NCBI GenBank assembly: GCA_964036295.1
Contig: OZ038464.1
Coordinates: 6,806,001 to 6,870,000 of the forward strand
Length of the DNA: 64,000 bases
Direction of reading: 5' to 3'
DNA from: Plumapathes pennacea
Taxonomy: Eukaryota; Cnidaria; Anthozoa; Antipatharia; Myriopathidae
The notes under the pieces were generated by a model. That model did not search any database, was not told the DNA's origin, and saw only the letters and a program-made list of their open reading frames with translations. Below, piece after piece: positions 32,566 through 44,300 of this stretch (its first letter is position 1; every line of letters starts with the position of its first letter). A program made the translations under genes and the position numbers.

Positions 32566-33671
32566 TTACCATAGAGACATGTCAGAGCATTGCGAAGGAG
32601 GGCACACAATGTGCATCTTTCCCACACTACTCAAGCAAACCTTCAGATTTTTCTTGAAATCCATGAACTTAAAACAATTAACAATATCTGCAAATAGCCA
32701 TTCTACAGATATTCTTACTGCACTCACTGATGAATTAAATTGCTCCATCTGAGGAATTAGAATGCCATGTTTGAATGGTCCCTGCAAATGTACTCGTAAA
32801 GGGTAAGCCGGGTCTCCATATATGCACATTGGCTGTTCTGTTGGAGAATATGCAAACTGCTCCAGTTGCCTCAAGAGTCCAGAGTTTGCTAGCATGCATG
32901 TTTATATGTAATGAAAATATTTATTTGCAGTTGATTAATAACAGAGCTTTTGTAGATGACAAATTGTTTCCTCCCCCTCCAATATCGATCAGTCACTTTA
33001 CTACTTACCAACTGGACCATAGATGTTGCCAATAAGACCATTTGGTAATGCAAGGGATTGAAACTTTATGGCATGTACCCTCTTGTGGCCATTGTACATC
33101 GTTCGTTGTCTTTGCCCTGGCCTGCAAATTGGTCTAACATTCCCGTCAATGAAGCCGAAACAGTTGCCAAAGGGTGCTCCTTTAGCAGAAATTGCATCGG
33201 CGTACATTTGCATGGAAGGAGGGTTCAAAATATCGTGGTTCCAGTTAACTATCTTGTGACCATGAGTCTCGTATATGTGGTCCAAGACTGTGTTGGTGAT
33301 CATGCCTATGACAGGGACTCGTCTGCCAAAGCGATGAATAAGATCAGAATATCTGCAAGGGTAGGCAAGTCTTTTCAGCAACATGCACAGTCCTTCTGTC
33401 CCATTAAAAACCGAACGCTGTTGGCACTTCATTAAAGGTGGGATGTGTAAAACTTCCTGAAGCAATAAGATATGTCGCTTCTCAAAGCGAAATTCAGCAA
33501 TGCACTCGGATTCGTCAATATCTTCAAGGTTGAATTTCTCGTACGCACAGTACAGGAGTCAAGATTCTGAGAGCAGTTGAGATCGTTTACAATAAGGAAT
33601 TCTTCGTCATCTATTCATCTTGCGCAGTATGCAAGAAGTAAAAGCTTCCTGAGTAGTTCTTAGAGGCGCCA
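32566..33671 (-). pseudogene. PIF/Harbinger transposase (DDE_Tnp_4), broken
   Basis: Minus strand from a possible ATG at 33671 (GAAGATGGCGCC). Catalytic landmarks are GFIDGNVRPICRPG (first D), then after a short gap and lost splice junction YGDPAYPLR (second D) and SVEWLFADI (E). LLKRLAYPCRYSDLIHRFGR lies upstream as in the family N-terminal helical region. Frameshifts near 33555 and 33600 and the missing HDS segment near 32900-33000 mark inactivation. It pairs with the Myb-like gene at 31186. Confidence 0.88.
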
Positions 33672-33726
33672 TCTTCAGAGGTCTTTTGAAGCAAAAATGG
33701 CGTCGTCTGCAGTTTGCTTACGTTTA

Positions 33727-33738
33727 TTTTTCGCGCCG
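33727..33738. promoter_or_regulatory. E2F-like site upstream of Harbinger transposase
   Basis: TTTTTCGCGCCG lies about 60 bp upstream of the minus-strand ATG at 33671. It fits the TTTSGCG-type consensus; function is inferred. Confidence 0.35.
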
Positions 33739-33739
33739 T

Positions 33740-35360
33740 AACACAACCTTGACCCAGTTCTCCCTTGGCATGGCCGTCGTCATCAGGACCGTCGTCGTGA
33801 GTTGCTTGAAGTCTCTAATGTCAACTTTGGAAGCCCACGTGGTTCTCGCATGAGACAAAAATTCCAGTCCCGCCTGTCATCCAACAACCTTCACCAGATC
33901 ATCAAGGAACCTACAAGAGTATGCGAGTCTTCGCAAACTACGATTGACTTGATATGCGTCAATTCCGAGCACAAAGTGGTCCAGTGTCAGGTCGTACAGA
34001 GCCCCATAAGTGACCACAGTATTGTCCTTTGCGTGTGGAAAGGTGGAGTTCCTAAATTACTACCTCGAACATACAAATCAAGATCATTCAGAAACTACTG
34101 TAAAAATTATTTTGTCAGTGAGTTGAAGAATGTACCATGGAATGCTATTGATGCGGCAGACTCAGTTGATGATGCTGTCTTCCTTTGGGAACGCTTGTTT
34201 TGCGGCATAGTTTATTGCCACACTCCAGTCAAGAAGAAACGTGTGAAAGAATACCAAACACCTTGGGTTAAAACGAAGTTGTTAGAAATTCGCCATAAAC
34301 GCGATTACCACCATCGCAAAGCCCATGCACGTAACTTGCAGTATCACTGGAACAAGTACAGGAAAGTGGATAACATTGTGAACCGGGAAGAGAGGCAATT
34401 AAAGTCAGACCACTTCTCTAAACTAACTGAGGAATCGAAATCTGACAGTTCACAGATGTGACAGTCATTTAAACAGGTGCTTCCCTCTAAGTCAATGAAT
34501 GACACTCCAACAATCAGGCAGATAAACAAGCTCTTCACTAAGCCCAGAGGCATAGTTGAAGTCTTTAATAAGCATTTCCCCACTATTGGCCAGAAGCTCA
34601 GTAAGGTTTTTAACCGTTACCAGAAAGCTGTGCTGCCTGAGTTCAGTCACATCACTGGACTTTGTACTTACTCAACTCCGCAGCCTAACGACAAATAAGG
34701 CTACTGGTCTCGACAAAATCAGTGCAAGACTGCTGAAAGATGCTGCTGTTGTTGCACCTGCAATCAAATGCAAAATGGTTGAGACACTCACAAAAAAAGA
34801 CCCAATCTTCTCTTCTATTCCCTCACTCTTATCTGGATTTCGTTTGACAGCATCTTTCCCCCCTCCCCCGTTTCAATGTTGAGTATCCAATATCGCACGA
34901 CGATATTTCAGGCCCGAACAACATTGAGACGGGGGGAGGGGGGGCAGAAATGAAGAAACTTAAAAACCGATAAATTGCTCAAAATATGCACAGTGTCTCA
35001 ACTACTTTTGCATTTGATTGTGTGCTGGTGAAGCTAATCAACCTCTCGTTTGAACAAGGGTGTTTTCCCGGACAACTGGAAATCGGCTAGAGTTGTGGCT
35101 GTTTAAAAGTGGTGACCCAAGTGATTGCAACAATTATCGACCCATTTCTATTTTGCCAACGGTAAGCAAAGTAGTGCAACGGGCTGTTCACTCGCAGCTC
35201 TACATTCCTTCAAAATAACAATTTGCTTTATGCCAAGCAATTTGGTTTTCGTTGCGGAAGATCCACATCTAGTGCCCTGCTGAATTTACTGATGAACTTC
35301 TGGGCAGCATTGACCACGGAAAAGTGACTGGTGTTATATACCTCTGTCTTCGATCTTCTA
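33740..35360 (+). mobile_element. LINE endonuclease/reverse transcriptase fragment, broken
   Basis: The frame 33802-34461 holds the end of an APE endonuclease (SNVNFGSP, IKEPTRV..TTIDLICVN, SPISDHSIV). Next come a pre-RT region and LTTNKATGLDKISARLLKD. After an interruption containing a C/G-rich hairpin, NNYRPISILPTVSKVVQRAV and QFGFRCGRSTSSALLN follow. The element stops near 35360 before the RT active site, where Gypsy-related sequence begins. Multiple stops; inactive. Confidence 0.85.
34858..34944. repeat. C/G-rich hairpin element, copy 1
   Basis: CCCCCCTCCCCCGTTTCAAT..GTTGAG on the left and CAACATTGAGACGGGGGGAG..GGGG on the right form a ~26-bp inverted repeat with a 30-bp loop. A second member lies at 42532-42640. 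Confidence 0.75.
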
Positions 35361-35374
35361 CTTCACTGGTACTA

Positions 35375-35700
35375 AAAGAAGGGGAAGATTAACGTAATAT
35401 ATGTCAGTCGGATATTTCTGTCAAAATCATTTAAAAAAGTAAGGGGGTAAAATATTGCTCTTCACTCGTTACCCATTAACCTTAACCTCAACTTTTTACC
35501 TTAGACTTGTGATTGAACTTTGATTCGTCAATCTAGACAATGACTCCAGATCCCCCTAATGGTGGTATTGAGTGAATCCTCAATGCCTCCCAACACACTT
35601 CTATGCAGGAAAGCACTAGTTTCACATGGGTGCTCTTGCTTCCTATTCCTTCGAACTCCATATTCATCAGTGAGCCTTCGTTTAACTATTTCATAAGAAA
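35375..35700. other. No supported feature
   Basis: Between the LINE break and the first recognisable Gypsy codons. No LTR is recognised. Confidence 0.4.
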
Positions 35701-38700
35701 ATTGATGTATCTCTGTATGACAAGATCAAAAACACTGTATGACAAGATCACAACAAAGCCACTGCAGCCATCCTCAGCCAAACTGGAGAGTTATACCAAA
35801 ACATGCATCAAACCTGTTGGAAAGTGTGAGCTGTCCTGTTGGGTGTTCGGGAAGCAGCACCAGGTATGCTTCCAAGTTGTTGATGGCAACTATGCACCCC
35901 TTCTGGGTAGAGTGTCCTGTGAGCAGATAGGACTAATCCAACGTATCAACACAGTTAGAAGTGAACGTATTCTGGATGAATTCTTAGAGGTGTTCCAAGG
36001 ACTTGGACTGCTGAGGTGTTCCAAGGACTTGGACTGGATGCTTACCAGGGAAATACCACATCACTATTGACGCATCTGTGACCCCGCAATACATCCACCA
36101 AGAATTGTTCTTATTATACATTAATGATATAGGGGTAGGATTATCGTCCAACATTAAATTATTCGCAGATGACTGTTTACTCTATAGAACAGTCAACTCC
36201 CAAGATGATGCCAAACAATTACAATCAGATCTCGACATCTTAGTAGAGTGGTCAAAAACTTGGCAAATGCTGTTTAATCCAGCTAAGTGCTACACCCTTA
36301 GAATATCTAGGCTTCACTCTGAAACTGTACATAACTACCACATATCAGGGACAGCACTAAAATCAGTTAGTGAGCATCCTTACCTAGGTGTGCACCTGTC
36401 AAACAGTTTAAGGTGGAACGCGCATATTGCTGAAATAACCAAGAAGGCAACCAAGCAGTTGAATTTTGTCAGGCGTAGTCTATCCAAATGTTCCACCCAG
36501 GTGAAATCGATGGCATATAAAACACTAGTAAGGCCACACTTAGAGTATGCTTCAGCAGCATGGGACCCCTATACTAAGGGGAACATAGAACAAATTGAGG
36601 CAGTCCAACGCAGATCTGCACGTTTTGTAACCAACTGTTATGATAGGTATAACACTAGCATAACTAGTCTTATTAAGCATATAGGGTGGGAAAGCCTCGA
36701 AGTTCGGAGAAAAGTCAATCGTCTAGCAGTTTTTTATAAAGCCCTTAACAACCAAGTAGCTGTTCCACTACCAAAGGACCTTTTAACACCAGTAAGATCT
36801 ACCAGACACCAACACTCCCGGTCCTTTATTCAGATGCCCACTGGTCCAGATTATTATAATTATAGTTTTTATCCTAGAACCGTAAGAGATTGGAATGCAC
36901 TACCTGAATATGCAGTTCAAGCAATTAATGTAGAGAGTTTTAAAATGGCCATTGTACAACATTTTGGGAATTAGGATTAGGATTAGGATTTACAATTAAA
37001 TATTTTAGGATTTTATTTCTCTTAGTACTTTTAACTTTTAATTGACTACTAGTTTTGCTAATTAGATAATTAGATATTTTGTATTTAGGTAATTAGATAT
37101 TAATTAATTGATTTAGTTGACTGGTTGATTGGACAGAATGCTAGCCATCCTATGACCTATTTGTTTTTTTATCAATTTATTTGTATTGGAATTCTACGTG
37201 ATGCTGTAAGGCTTTGTAGAAAATAAACATAGATCTAGAGAAGGGTGCCCCACTCTAAGCAAGAACCATTACTGAAGGAGCTGGATCGTATGGAGAGTGT
37301 CGGCATCATAGAGGAAGTTCCCCTGAATAAGCCAGCAGATTGGGTGAGCAGTCTCGTGTGTGGACAAACCCAATGGATCCCTTCCTGTATGTTTGGATCC
37401 AAAGGATTTGAATCGGGCCATTAAGCAAGAGCGTTATCACCTGCCAACAGTGGAGGATATCACTGCCAGTTGCACAGGATCTAGGAAGTTTTCAACTCTG
37501 GATGCTGAAAAAGTTTTCTACCAAATCCAGTTAGATAAAGAAAGCAGCAAACTCTTGACATTCAATACCCCTTTTGGGAGGTATCGGTACTTGAGGATGC
37601 CAATGGGTATTAAATCTGCCCCTGAAGTCTAACAACGAAGGATGGAACAAATCTTTGAAGGACTGCCAGGTGTGCAAGTCATTATGGATGACATTTTATT
37701 ACATGGGCCTGGTGACGAGGACCATGACACCCGTTTGAGAGCTGTACTACAGCATGGCAGCATGCCCAAGACAACAAACTTCGACTAAACAAGTCAAAGT
37801 GCCACATTAGTCAGGACAAAATGAAGTTCCATGGGCGCATCTTCACCAAAGATGGTTTGAAGACTCCGAGAAGGTCAGAGCAGTTGCTGAAATGCCAAGA
37901 CCAACAGACAAGGCTGGTGTACAAAGGCTACTGGGAATGCTGAACTATGTTAGCAAGTTCATACCAAACATGGCAGACATTACAGCACCACTAAGGCAGT
38001 TAATACTCCAGGATGTGGAGTGGCACTGGCATAAGCAGCAGGAGCAGAACTTCAAAAACAATCAAAGAAACCCTTTCAGCAGCGCCTGTGTTGGCCTACT
38101 ACGATGCAAAGAGCTAACACTACAAGTTGATGCTAGTTCAACTGGTCTGGGTGCAGCTTTGATCCAAGAAGGCCGACCAGTAGCCTATGCCTCGAAGGCC
38201 CTTACCCCTACCCGACAAAGCTACACCCAGATTGAGAAGGAACTTTTGGCCATTCTATTTGGGTGTGCCAAATTTGCAGAATATATTGTGGGTTGGGACA
38301 CAGCAGTTGAAACTGATCACAAGCCGCTGGAGGCTATAATGAAGAAACCCTTGTACACCGCACTGTTAAGACGACAACGGACGTTAGTCCAACTGCAATG
38401 GTTTACAAGAATTTCGCTGGTCTATAAGCGAGGCGTAGGTCTTCACTTGGCTGATGCTCTGTCCCGAGCCTACCTGAACGAACCACTCCAGAATGCAGAA
38501 CTCCTTGACCTCAATCTTGTGGAGCACACGATTTTGGACTCACAGTTGACCAGGTTTGTTGAAGCCACCAAGGTAGATAAGGAGCTGTCCTAGTTGCAGA
38601 AAGCCATTTTGTCTGGATGGCCAGACACCAGAAATCAGGTCCCAACTAAGATGGAAAAGTACTGGAACAACAGAGAGGAACTGACCCTAGCCCAGGGACT

Positions 38701-39822
38701 GATCCTCAAGGGCCAGAGAATTCTGGTGCCAGGGAGTCTGAGAGGGGAGATGCTGGAGAAGTTACATGAGGGACACTTGGATATCACCAAGACACTAATG
38801 AGGGCAAGGGAAGTTTTGTTTTGGCCAGGGATGAGTGCAGATATCACTGAGAAAATCAAGAAGTGCTCTGTGTGCCTGGAGAGTCGACCAAGCCAGCAGT
38901 CTGAGCCACTCAAGTCACATGAGATACCACCCCTACCTTTGGCCAATGTGGGTACAGATCTTATGTACAAGGATGGCCACAATTACATCATCACAGTCGA
39001 CTACTTCTCCAGTGGCCAGAGGTGACCCTGCCACATTCTCTGACGAGTAATGCAGTTATCACTGCATTGAGATCTCAATTTGCCAGATATGGCTTCCATC
39101 TGTCCTTGTGTCGCACAATGGCCCATGCTACAGCTCAGAAAAGTTCAGGCAGTTTGCCTAAGAGTGTTGTTTCCAGCACATCACCTCAAGCCCGGGATAT
39201 CCAAAGTCCAATGGACAGTCTGAAAGAACGGTTCAGACTGTCAAGGCAATGCTAAAGAAGGCTGATGACCCCTACAAGGCCCTCTTATCTTATCATACAG
39301 CCCCCCCTTGATGAGGTAAACTTGTCTCCAGCTCAGATGTTGATGGGCCGGCGCTTGAGAACCACCATTCCAGTGCTGAAGGAAATGTTGAAACCCCAAG
39401 CACATCACCCTGAAGAGGTCCTTCCCAAGTTGAAAGAAAGACAACGGCAGCAAAAGCTCAAGCATGACAGATCAGCGAAGGAGCTGCCCCAACTAAAAGA
39501 AGGTGAAATTGTGCGAGTAAGAGAGGGTACGAAGTGGAAGCTAGGCAAGATTACACAAGTCTTCCTTTGCCTCGATCCTACAAGATTGAAACAGAGAAGG
39601 GGAGTGTATCGAAAAAGCCGCAAACACCTGTTGAAGACCGGGGGAGTTCAACCACCTCCAGAAGTAGGACTAAATGACTATCCAGAAATGGAAGAACAAA
39701 CCCCTGTGGTTACTACTCCAGAGCTACCAGTTATACAACCAACACTGAAGTCTACCAACACCACCAGGTTAGGTCGGACAGTCAGAGCACTCAGTCGATT
39801 CCAGGACTATGTGAAGTACTAG
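35700..39822 (+). mobile_element. Ty3/Gypsy pol, no LTRs seen, split by a LINE
   Basis: In order: post-protease region (FQVVDGNYAPLLG, then GKYHITID), LINE insertion, RT (VPLNKPADWVSSLV, NGSLPVCLDPKDLNRAI, RYLRMPMGIKSAPEV, IMDDILLHGPGD), RNase H (LTLQVDASSTGLGAALIQEG, YTQIEKELLAILFG, VETDHKPLEAIM), integrase H2C2 (HEGHLDITK..CSVCLESRP), core (GTDLMYKDGHNYIITVDYFS ... GYPKSNGQSERTV) and C-terminal chromatin-side region (LSPAQMLMGRRLR). Stops at about 37630, 38591 and 39130 plus frameshifts make it inactive. Upstream gag/protease and both LTRs are not seen. Confidence 0.92.
36093..37235 (+). mobile_element. 5'-truncated LINE nested in the Gypsy pol
   Basis: An open frame from about 36100 to TAG 36974 carries the RT active site IKLFADDCLLY, YLGVHLSNSLRWNAHI, KTLVRPHLEYASAAWDPYTK and YPRTVRDWNALP. 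The 3' UTR starts with (GGATTA)3 and ends with AATAAA near 37222. Gypsy sequence resumes immediately (AGAAGGGTGCCCC). The frame is uninterrupted, so it is younger than its host. The target duplication is short or unclear (AAGA/AGAG). Confidence 0.92.
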
Positions 39823-40024
39823 TTCATTATTAGTTAAGGACTGGACTATCCAATGAACATTTTATGATTAGCCTTTGTTTACACTTTTGGGTCATTGGAT
39901 TGAGACTCTCCCAGCTTATTTGTTTATCAGTTAATTTTTTTTTAATCTAGTACCATGACCTGGATACTATCGTTTGCTAGAGAAAAAGTTTGATCGGCCA
40001 TCTTGGTAGCCCACTGTTCTTGTC
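39823..40024. other. No supported feature
   Basis: AT-rich; possible 3' flank of the Gypsy element, but no LTR pair was found. Confidence 0.4.
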
Positions 40025-40036
40025 CGGATCACCACA

Positions 40037-40297
40037 CTTGCTATTTACAAAAGAAGCCACAAACACCTCGCAGAAGCCATAAGGGATTTCCTGGGGATGT
40101 GCGAACTAAAGTCGATAGACGAACAGAAAAACGGAGAAACCATTATGAAAATTTGGAAGGAAAAAGCAAAACCTTCCGTGAGGGTCTTTGAGAGAGCCTG
40201 CCGGCTAGCATTAATGAAATATTATGAAGTGAATGAAAAAAAGCATATGAAACTCCTCCCGATCATGACACAAAAATCATTCTTTGAAGATCAATAA
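40037..40297 (+). other. Possible exon or small ORF, unknown
   Basis: A frame open from at least 40037 encodes TLAIYKRSHKHLAEAIRDFL...KSIDEQKNGETIMKIWKEKA...ERACRLALMKYYEVNEKK, a strongly helical sequence of natural composition ending TAA 40297. No domain recognised and no clear start; it could be a terminal exon. Confidence 0.35.
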
Positions 40298-40804
40298 TAG
40301 TGACACTTGAAGACATTCCCAATCCCCGTATGGAAATTTAGTTACAATTTGGATACAATTCAAATCTTTTTCAAAAACTGAAACCAATCTCAATATTTCG
40401 ATACTCTCAAAATATGCGTAGTTTTAATAAACTGCGACATCTATTTTATTATTAGTAATCAACAAACCATTTAATAATCGGGTTTGCTCTTTATAGGTCT
40501 CTTTAATAGACAAGTGTTCAAAACTAATATAACTGTCACTCGATGGTCGGTCGACTGTTGGTCGACGGTTGGTCCACAATTTGCAATTACATATTCAGGA
40601 GTGAAAGGGTTTAATTCTTATTCAATCAGCTTTGAATAGTTATATTGTCAGAGTATATAGGACATAGTTATGTGAATATTATATACATTTTTTCACAATA
40701 TTTGTATCAACTAAACTTTAAAAATACCTTTTGGGTTCTTGACATATAATATAATTTGAAATATGTGATATGTCATGAATAAAATGTCCAAAGGATTATT
40801 GATG

Positions 40805-41050
40805 TCACCTTGATTTACATGATTGAATGACCAAACAAGTCTTTTCACGAAATTTCCACCATCCAAAAATTCGTTGGAGAGCACCTCCAACCTTCACAGG
40901 CTTAAAACAATTCAAGGTTACTGAGTTCGGGCCCTCCAGCACATCCAGACCATACTGAGTACAACCCAGGACTGTTTTGTGGAAGACCGTGAACATTTCC
41001 TGTGGCATGGCCACATCAAAACAAATTAGCCAAGAATGCAGCTTGTTCAT
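40805..41050 (-). other. Possible exon on minus strand, unknown
   Basis: An 81-codon frame (WLICFDVAMPQEMFTVFHKT ... GGALQRIFGWWKFREKTC) has protein-like composition with Trp/Phe-rich segments, but no family is recognised and splice signals are ambiguous. Confidence 0.3.
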
Positions 41051-41230
41051 TTTTGGGCTCAGCTAACGTACAATAGTGCTGTGCACTTGCTTCATCTGGG
41101 GCTCCAGCATAAATGGGTAAATGCTTGCAACTTCATGTTTATGGCGCCCTCGAACACTCCCATACTTTCCCTTCACAACCTCTCCTGCGACTCGATTGAG
41201 CCCACTATTCTAAGCGGTCTCCCCTGAGAG

Positions 41231-41237
41231 TATATAA
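41231..41237 (+). promoter_or_regulatory. TATA box upstream of gene at 41338
   Basis: TATATAA in GAGAGTATATAACAGC, about 100 bp before the ATG at 41338; a rare clear TATA element in this window. Confidence 0.6.
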
Positions 41238-41337
41238 CAGCTGAGCAACCTAGCCTCTTGACCATTCATTTAGAGATTTCGCAGCGACAAGAACAGTGCT
41301 CTGGTCTTGGCTCTAAAAGTTTGTCTCTTCCACGGAT

Positions 41338-44300
41338 ATGGCTTCCAAAAATCCCTCTCAAACGGTAAAACGTCTCCCCAAGTCCCAGACGTCACTGTTG
41401 TCCGGCCTCCACTCTGCCAAAGCCTCTACCTCGCTTGTCACTATAGAAGTAGTCCAACCACCACCTTCAAAACGTCCCAAAAAGCCCTCGACGTCCTCCT
41501 CCTCGGTGCCAGTTTCAGCGCCTGTTGAAGCTCCTTTAGAGGTATTATTTTGTTTACTCCGTTCAATCCTTCCTCTTCTTTGCTTCCTTCCCGTTTACCT
41601 CACGTTTAGTCTTCTAGCACGTGCTCTCTGGTCGGCATTTTTGTTCCTTGTCACCTTTTCGTGTCGCTTTCTCATGTTTATTTAGCCTTTCCCTTTGCGT
41701 TCTCGTATATTATTCCCGCCCTATTTTCCTTCATGGTTCTAGTTCTTTAATATCCAGGTGTCTGCCTCGTTCAGTTTCCCCCATATATCTACACATCTTT
41801 TTCCTTCACCTTTCTGCTTTACTCGTCTTTTCTTCCTTTGTACATTTGCATATCGGTCAGCACGTGTTTGGCCGCATACTCACGGGCCACTCATCCCACT
41901 GCACACTCTCCTTTGTACCTTTTCTTAGCTTTATTCTTTAGCTGTATTTCATGTATTTTTGTCATGTTTCGTTATCAGCGTTCCTGCATACCAGCAGTCA
42001 TGTTGCATTTTCCTGGTGGCCTTCTATATTACTTGTGTTCTTACCCTGTGCTCATCATTTTCCTGTAGTTTCTGTTGGCTTCAGTTCAGTTCAACATCCG
42101 CTAGTTTCTGTTTTCTGGCACTACTTTCACTGTAGCTTCACGCCATGTTCACATTTCTGTTTCCCCTTGTTTTGTTTTGTTTGTTGGTTGGTTTTTTTAT
42201 GGCAATCGGTATGCCAGCTGGCTGTGTGTCCCCTGACTGGCCTATTGGCTGGTGCAGGTACTATTAATTTTTGTACCAGCCTTTCTGTCCTTTAACCGGC
42301 CTATTGGCCGGTGCAGGTGGTTTTACTTTGTGTTAACTTTTGTGTCCCCTAACCAGCCCTTTGGCCGGTGCAGGCGGTATTGTATTGTGCCAGCTTTGTA
42401 TCTCCCAACCGGCCCATCGGCCAGTGCTGGTGGTAATAGATTGTGCCAGCTTTGTGTCCCCTAGCCGGTCCTTTGGCCAGTGCAGGCGGTAACAGTTTGT
42501 GACAGCCTTCGTTTCCCCTTGTTGACACATTCTCCCCTCCCCCCATTCAATGTTGATAAATTAATTATTTAGCAACGGTTTTCCATCAAAGTCTAACTGG
42601 AACTCAAATTCAAGCTACAACATTGATATGGGGAGGGGGATGATTAAAGCAGTTTCCTTTGGAACTGGATGACTCACAGCATGGTAGTTTTGACAAAAGT
42701 ACGACATTTAAAGCATGTGTCAACACATTTTGTCCGGGATTGTAGCTACAGATCCTTGCAGAGGAAAAGCAGAAACCACAAAAGTGCCCAACAACCCCCA
42801 GCCACTCCTCCTGACTGTGCCCTACTCCAGGCCAAATTAAAGGAACTACAGGCCGTGATGAACACTTTTCAAAACTCTAATGTATCTTCTTGTAATAAGA
42901 ATAAAACTAGAGTTTCAAAGTACCCAAGTGTCTGTCTCTTACTCACATCGCACCAACCCTGCACGACCACACCCTACACAAGAGTCATACATAAAACACA
43001 CAACTGATTTCATCAACGTTATCGAGAAAACATCTTTACCAGAATCAGATGCTTCAGCTTCACAAGTCATCTTCCGAAATTGTTTTTCTCGTCACTACAA
43101 TATACCCACAGCAAACGTTTTAGATGTTCAAACATTTTTAAGCCGACATAGACCTTCCAGTACGTCTACTCAGTGCCAACTCTGTTAAAGAACTGTTCGA
43201 AAAACTCAAAAGGAAATTTGAATCTCGCCTCCACCTAAGAGGCTATCCACATAAACTCGTTCAAACGGTTCTTAAGGTAATTCCCTGGTTTTGCACTGTG
43301 CACCTCTACTGCGCATAACATTGCGCCATCCAAAATGGCGGCGGCTTTTAAAGCCGGCCGTATAACTAACGGCAATAAAGGCCGGTTTTGCAGTATTGGT
43401 AAGCTAAAATGGAGAAAAAATGTATCGGATACTATGAAAGAGAAGTGGTCTGTTAGTAGAAGTGAAAGTTCGGAAATCTTGGTTAACGACACTGGATTTC
43501 GAGACGCATTTCAACTGAGCAGAAGACGAGTTGTCGAGCTGGGTATCTTGGCTGAAGGACTTGATGGGGGCTGCAAAGCGTGCAATATGCCACTCAGATT
43601 GTCCGATTGTGCAGATGAGACAGTGTCTGGCCTGGGGTCTTTCCTCTACATAGTCTGCTCCAACTCAGAATGTGGGGAGACCAACGTTTGCTACACAAGT
43701 AAGACCCATCGTGTTACCGGTACAACATGCGGACGACCAATCTTTGATGTCAACACTAAACTCGCGGCAGGTTAGTATCTTTTCGTGGCTACTTCACAGC
43801 CAAATGCTAGCTTTCTAAAACTCGACCACTTAACCAGGTATATTTAACACCTTTTAGGAATGCTACATGCAGGAATGGGGCCCACTCACGTGAACGCGTT
43901 ACTTTCATCGATCAATGTACCAGTTATTGGGGATTCCACATTGAAGGCGAGGGAACGTGAGATTGGACCAGCGATAGAGGAGGTCGCAAAGTTATCGTGT
44001 CTAGCTAGTATGGAAGAGGAGAAAAAGAAGTGGGAGCTGGACAAGCCAGGGCAAGACAATGGAAAAACATCGATCGGGGCATCTTACGATATGGGATGGC
44101 AAAAAAGAGGGAAATGGCACAATAGCCTTACAGGTACAATTCTTTCTTTCGACTTGTTTACCTAGCATACTAAAATATTACAGAAGCTAATCAAACAGAA
44201 GCGGTCAATAAAATTGACATCCTCTCAACTTCATCTTTTTAAATCTATCTATTGAAGCTTGTTTTTCTGTGATGCTGTAGTATAGATATTGTAAATGATT

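Noticed and set aside
36966-36992. Interstitial telomere repeat
   Set aside because: Unit is GGATTA with only about three copies inside a LINE 3' UTR, not TTAGGG.
41621-42464. Cys/Leu/Ser-rich frames that look like membrane proteins
   Set aside because: They lie in a T-rich intron and the minisatellite array; hydrophobicity comes from base composition.
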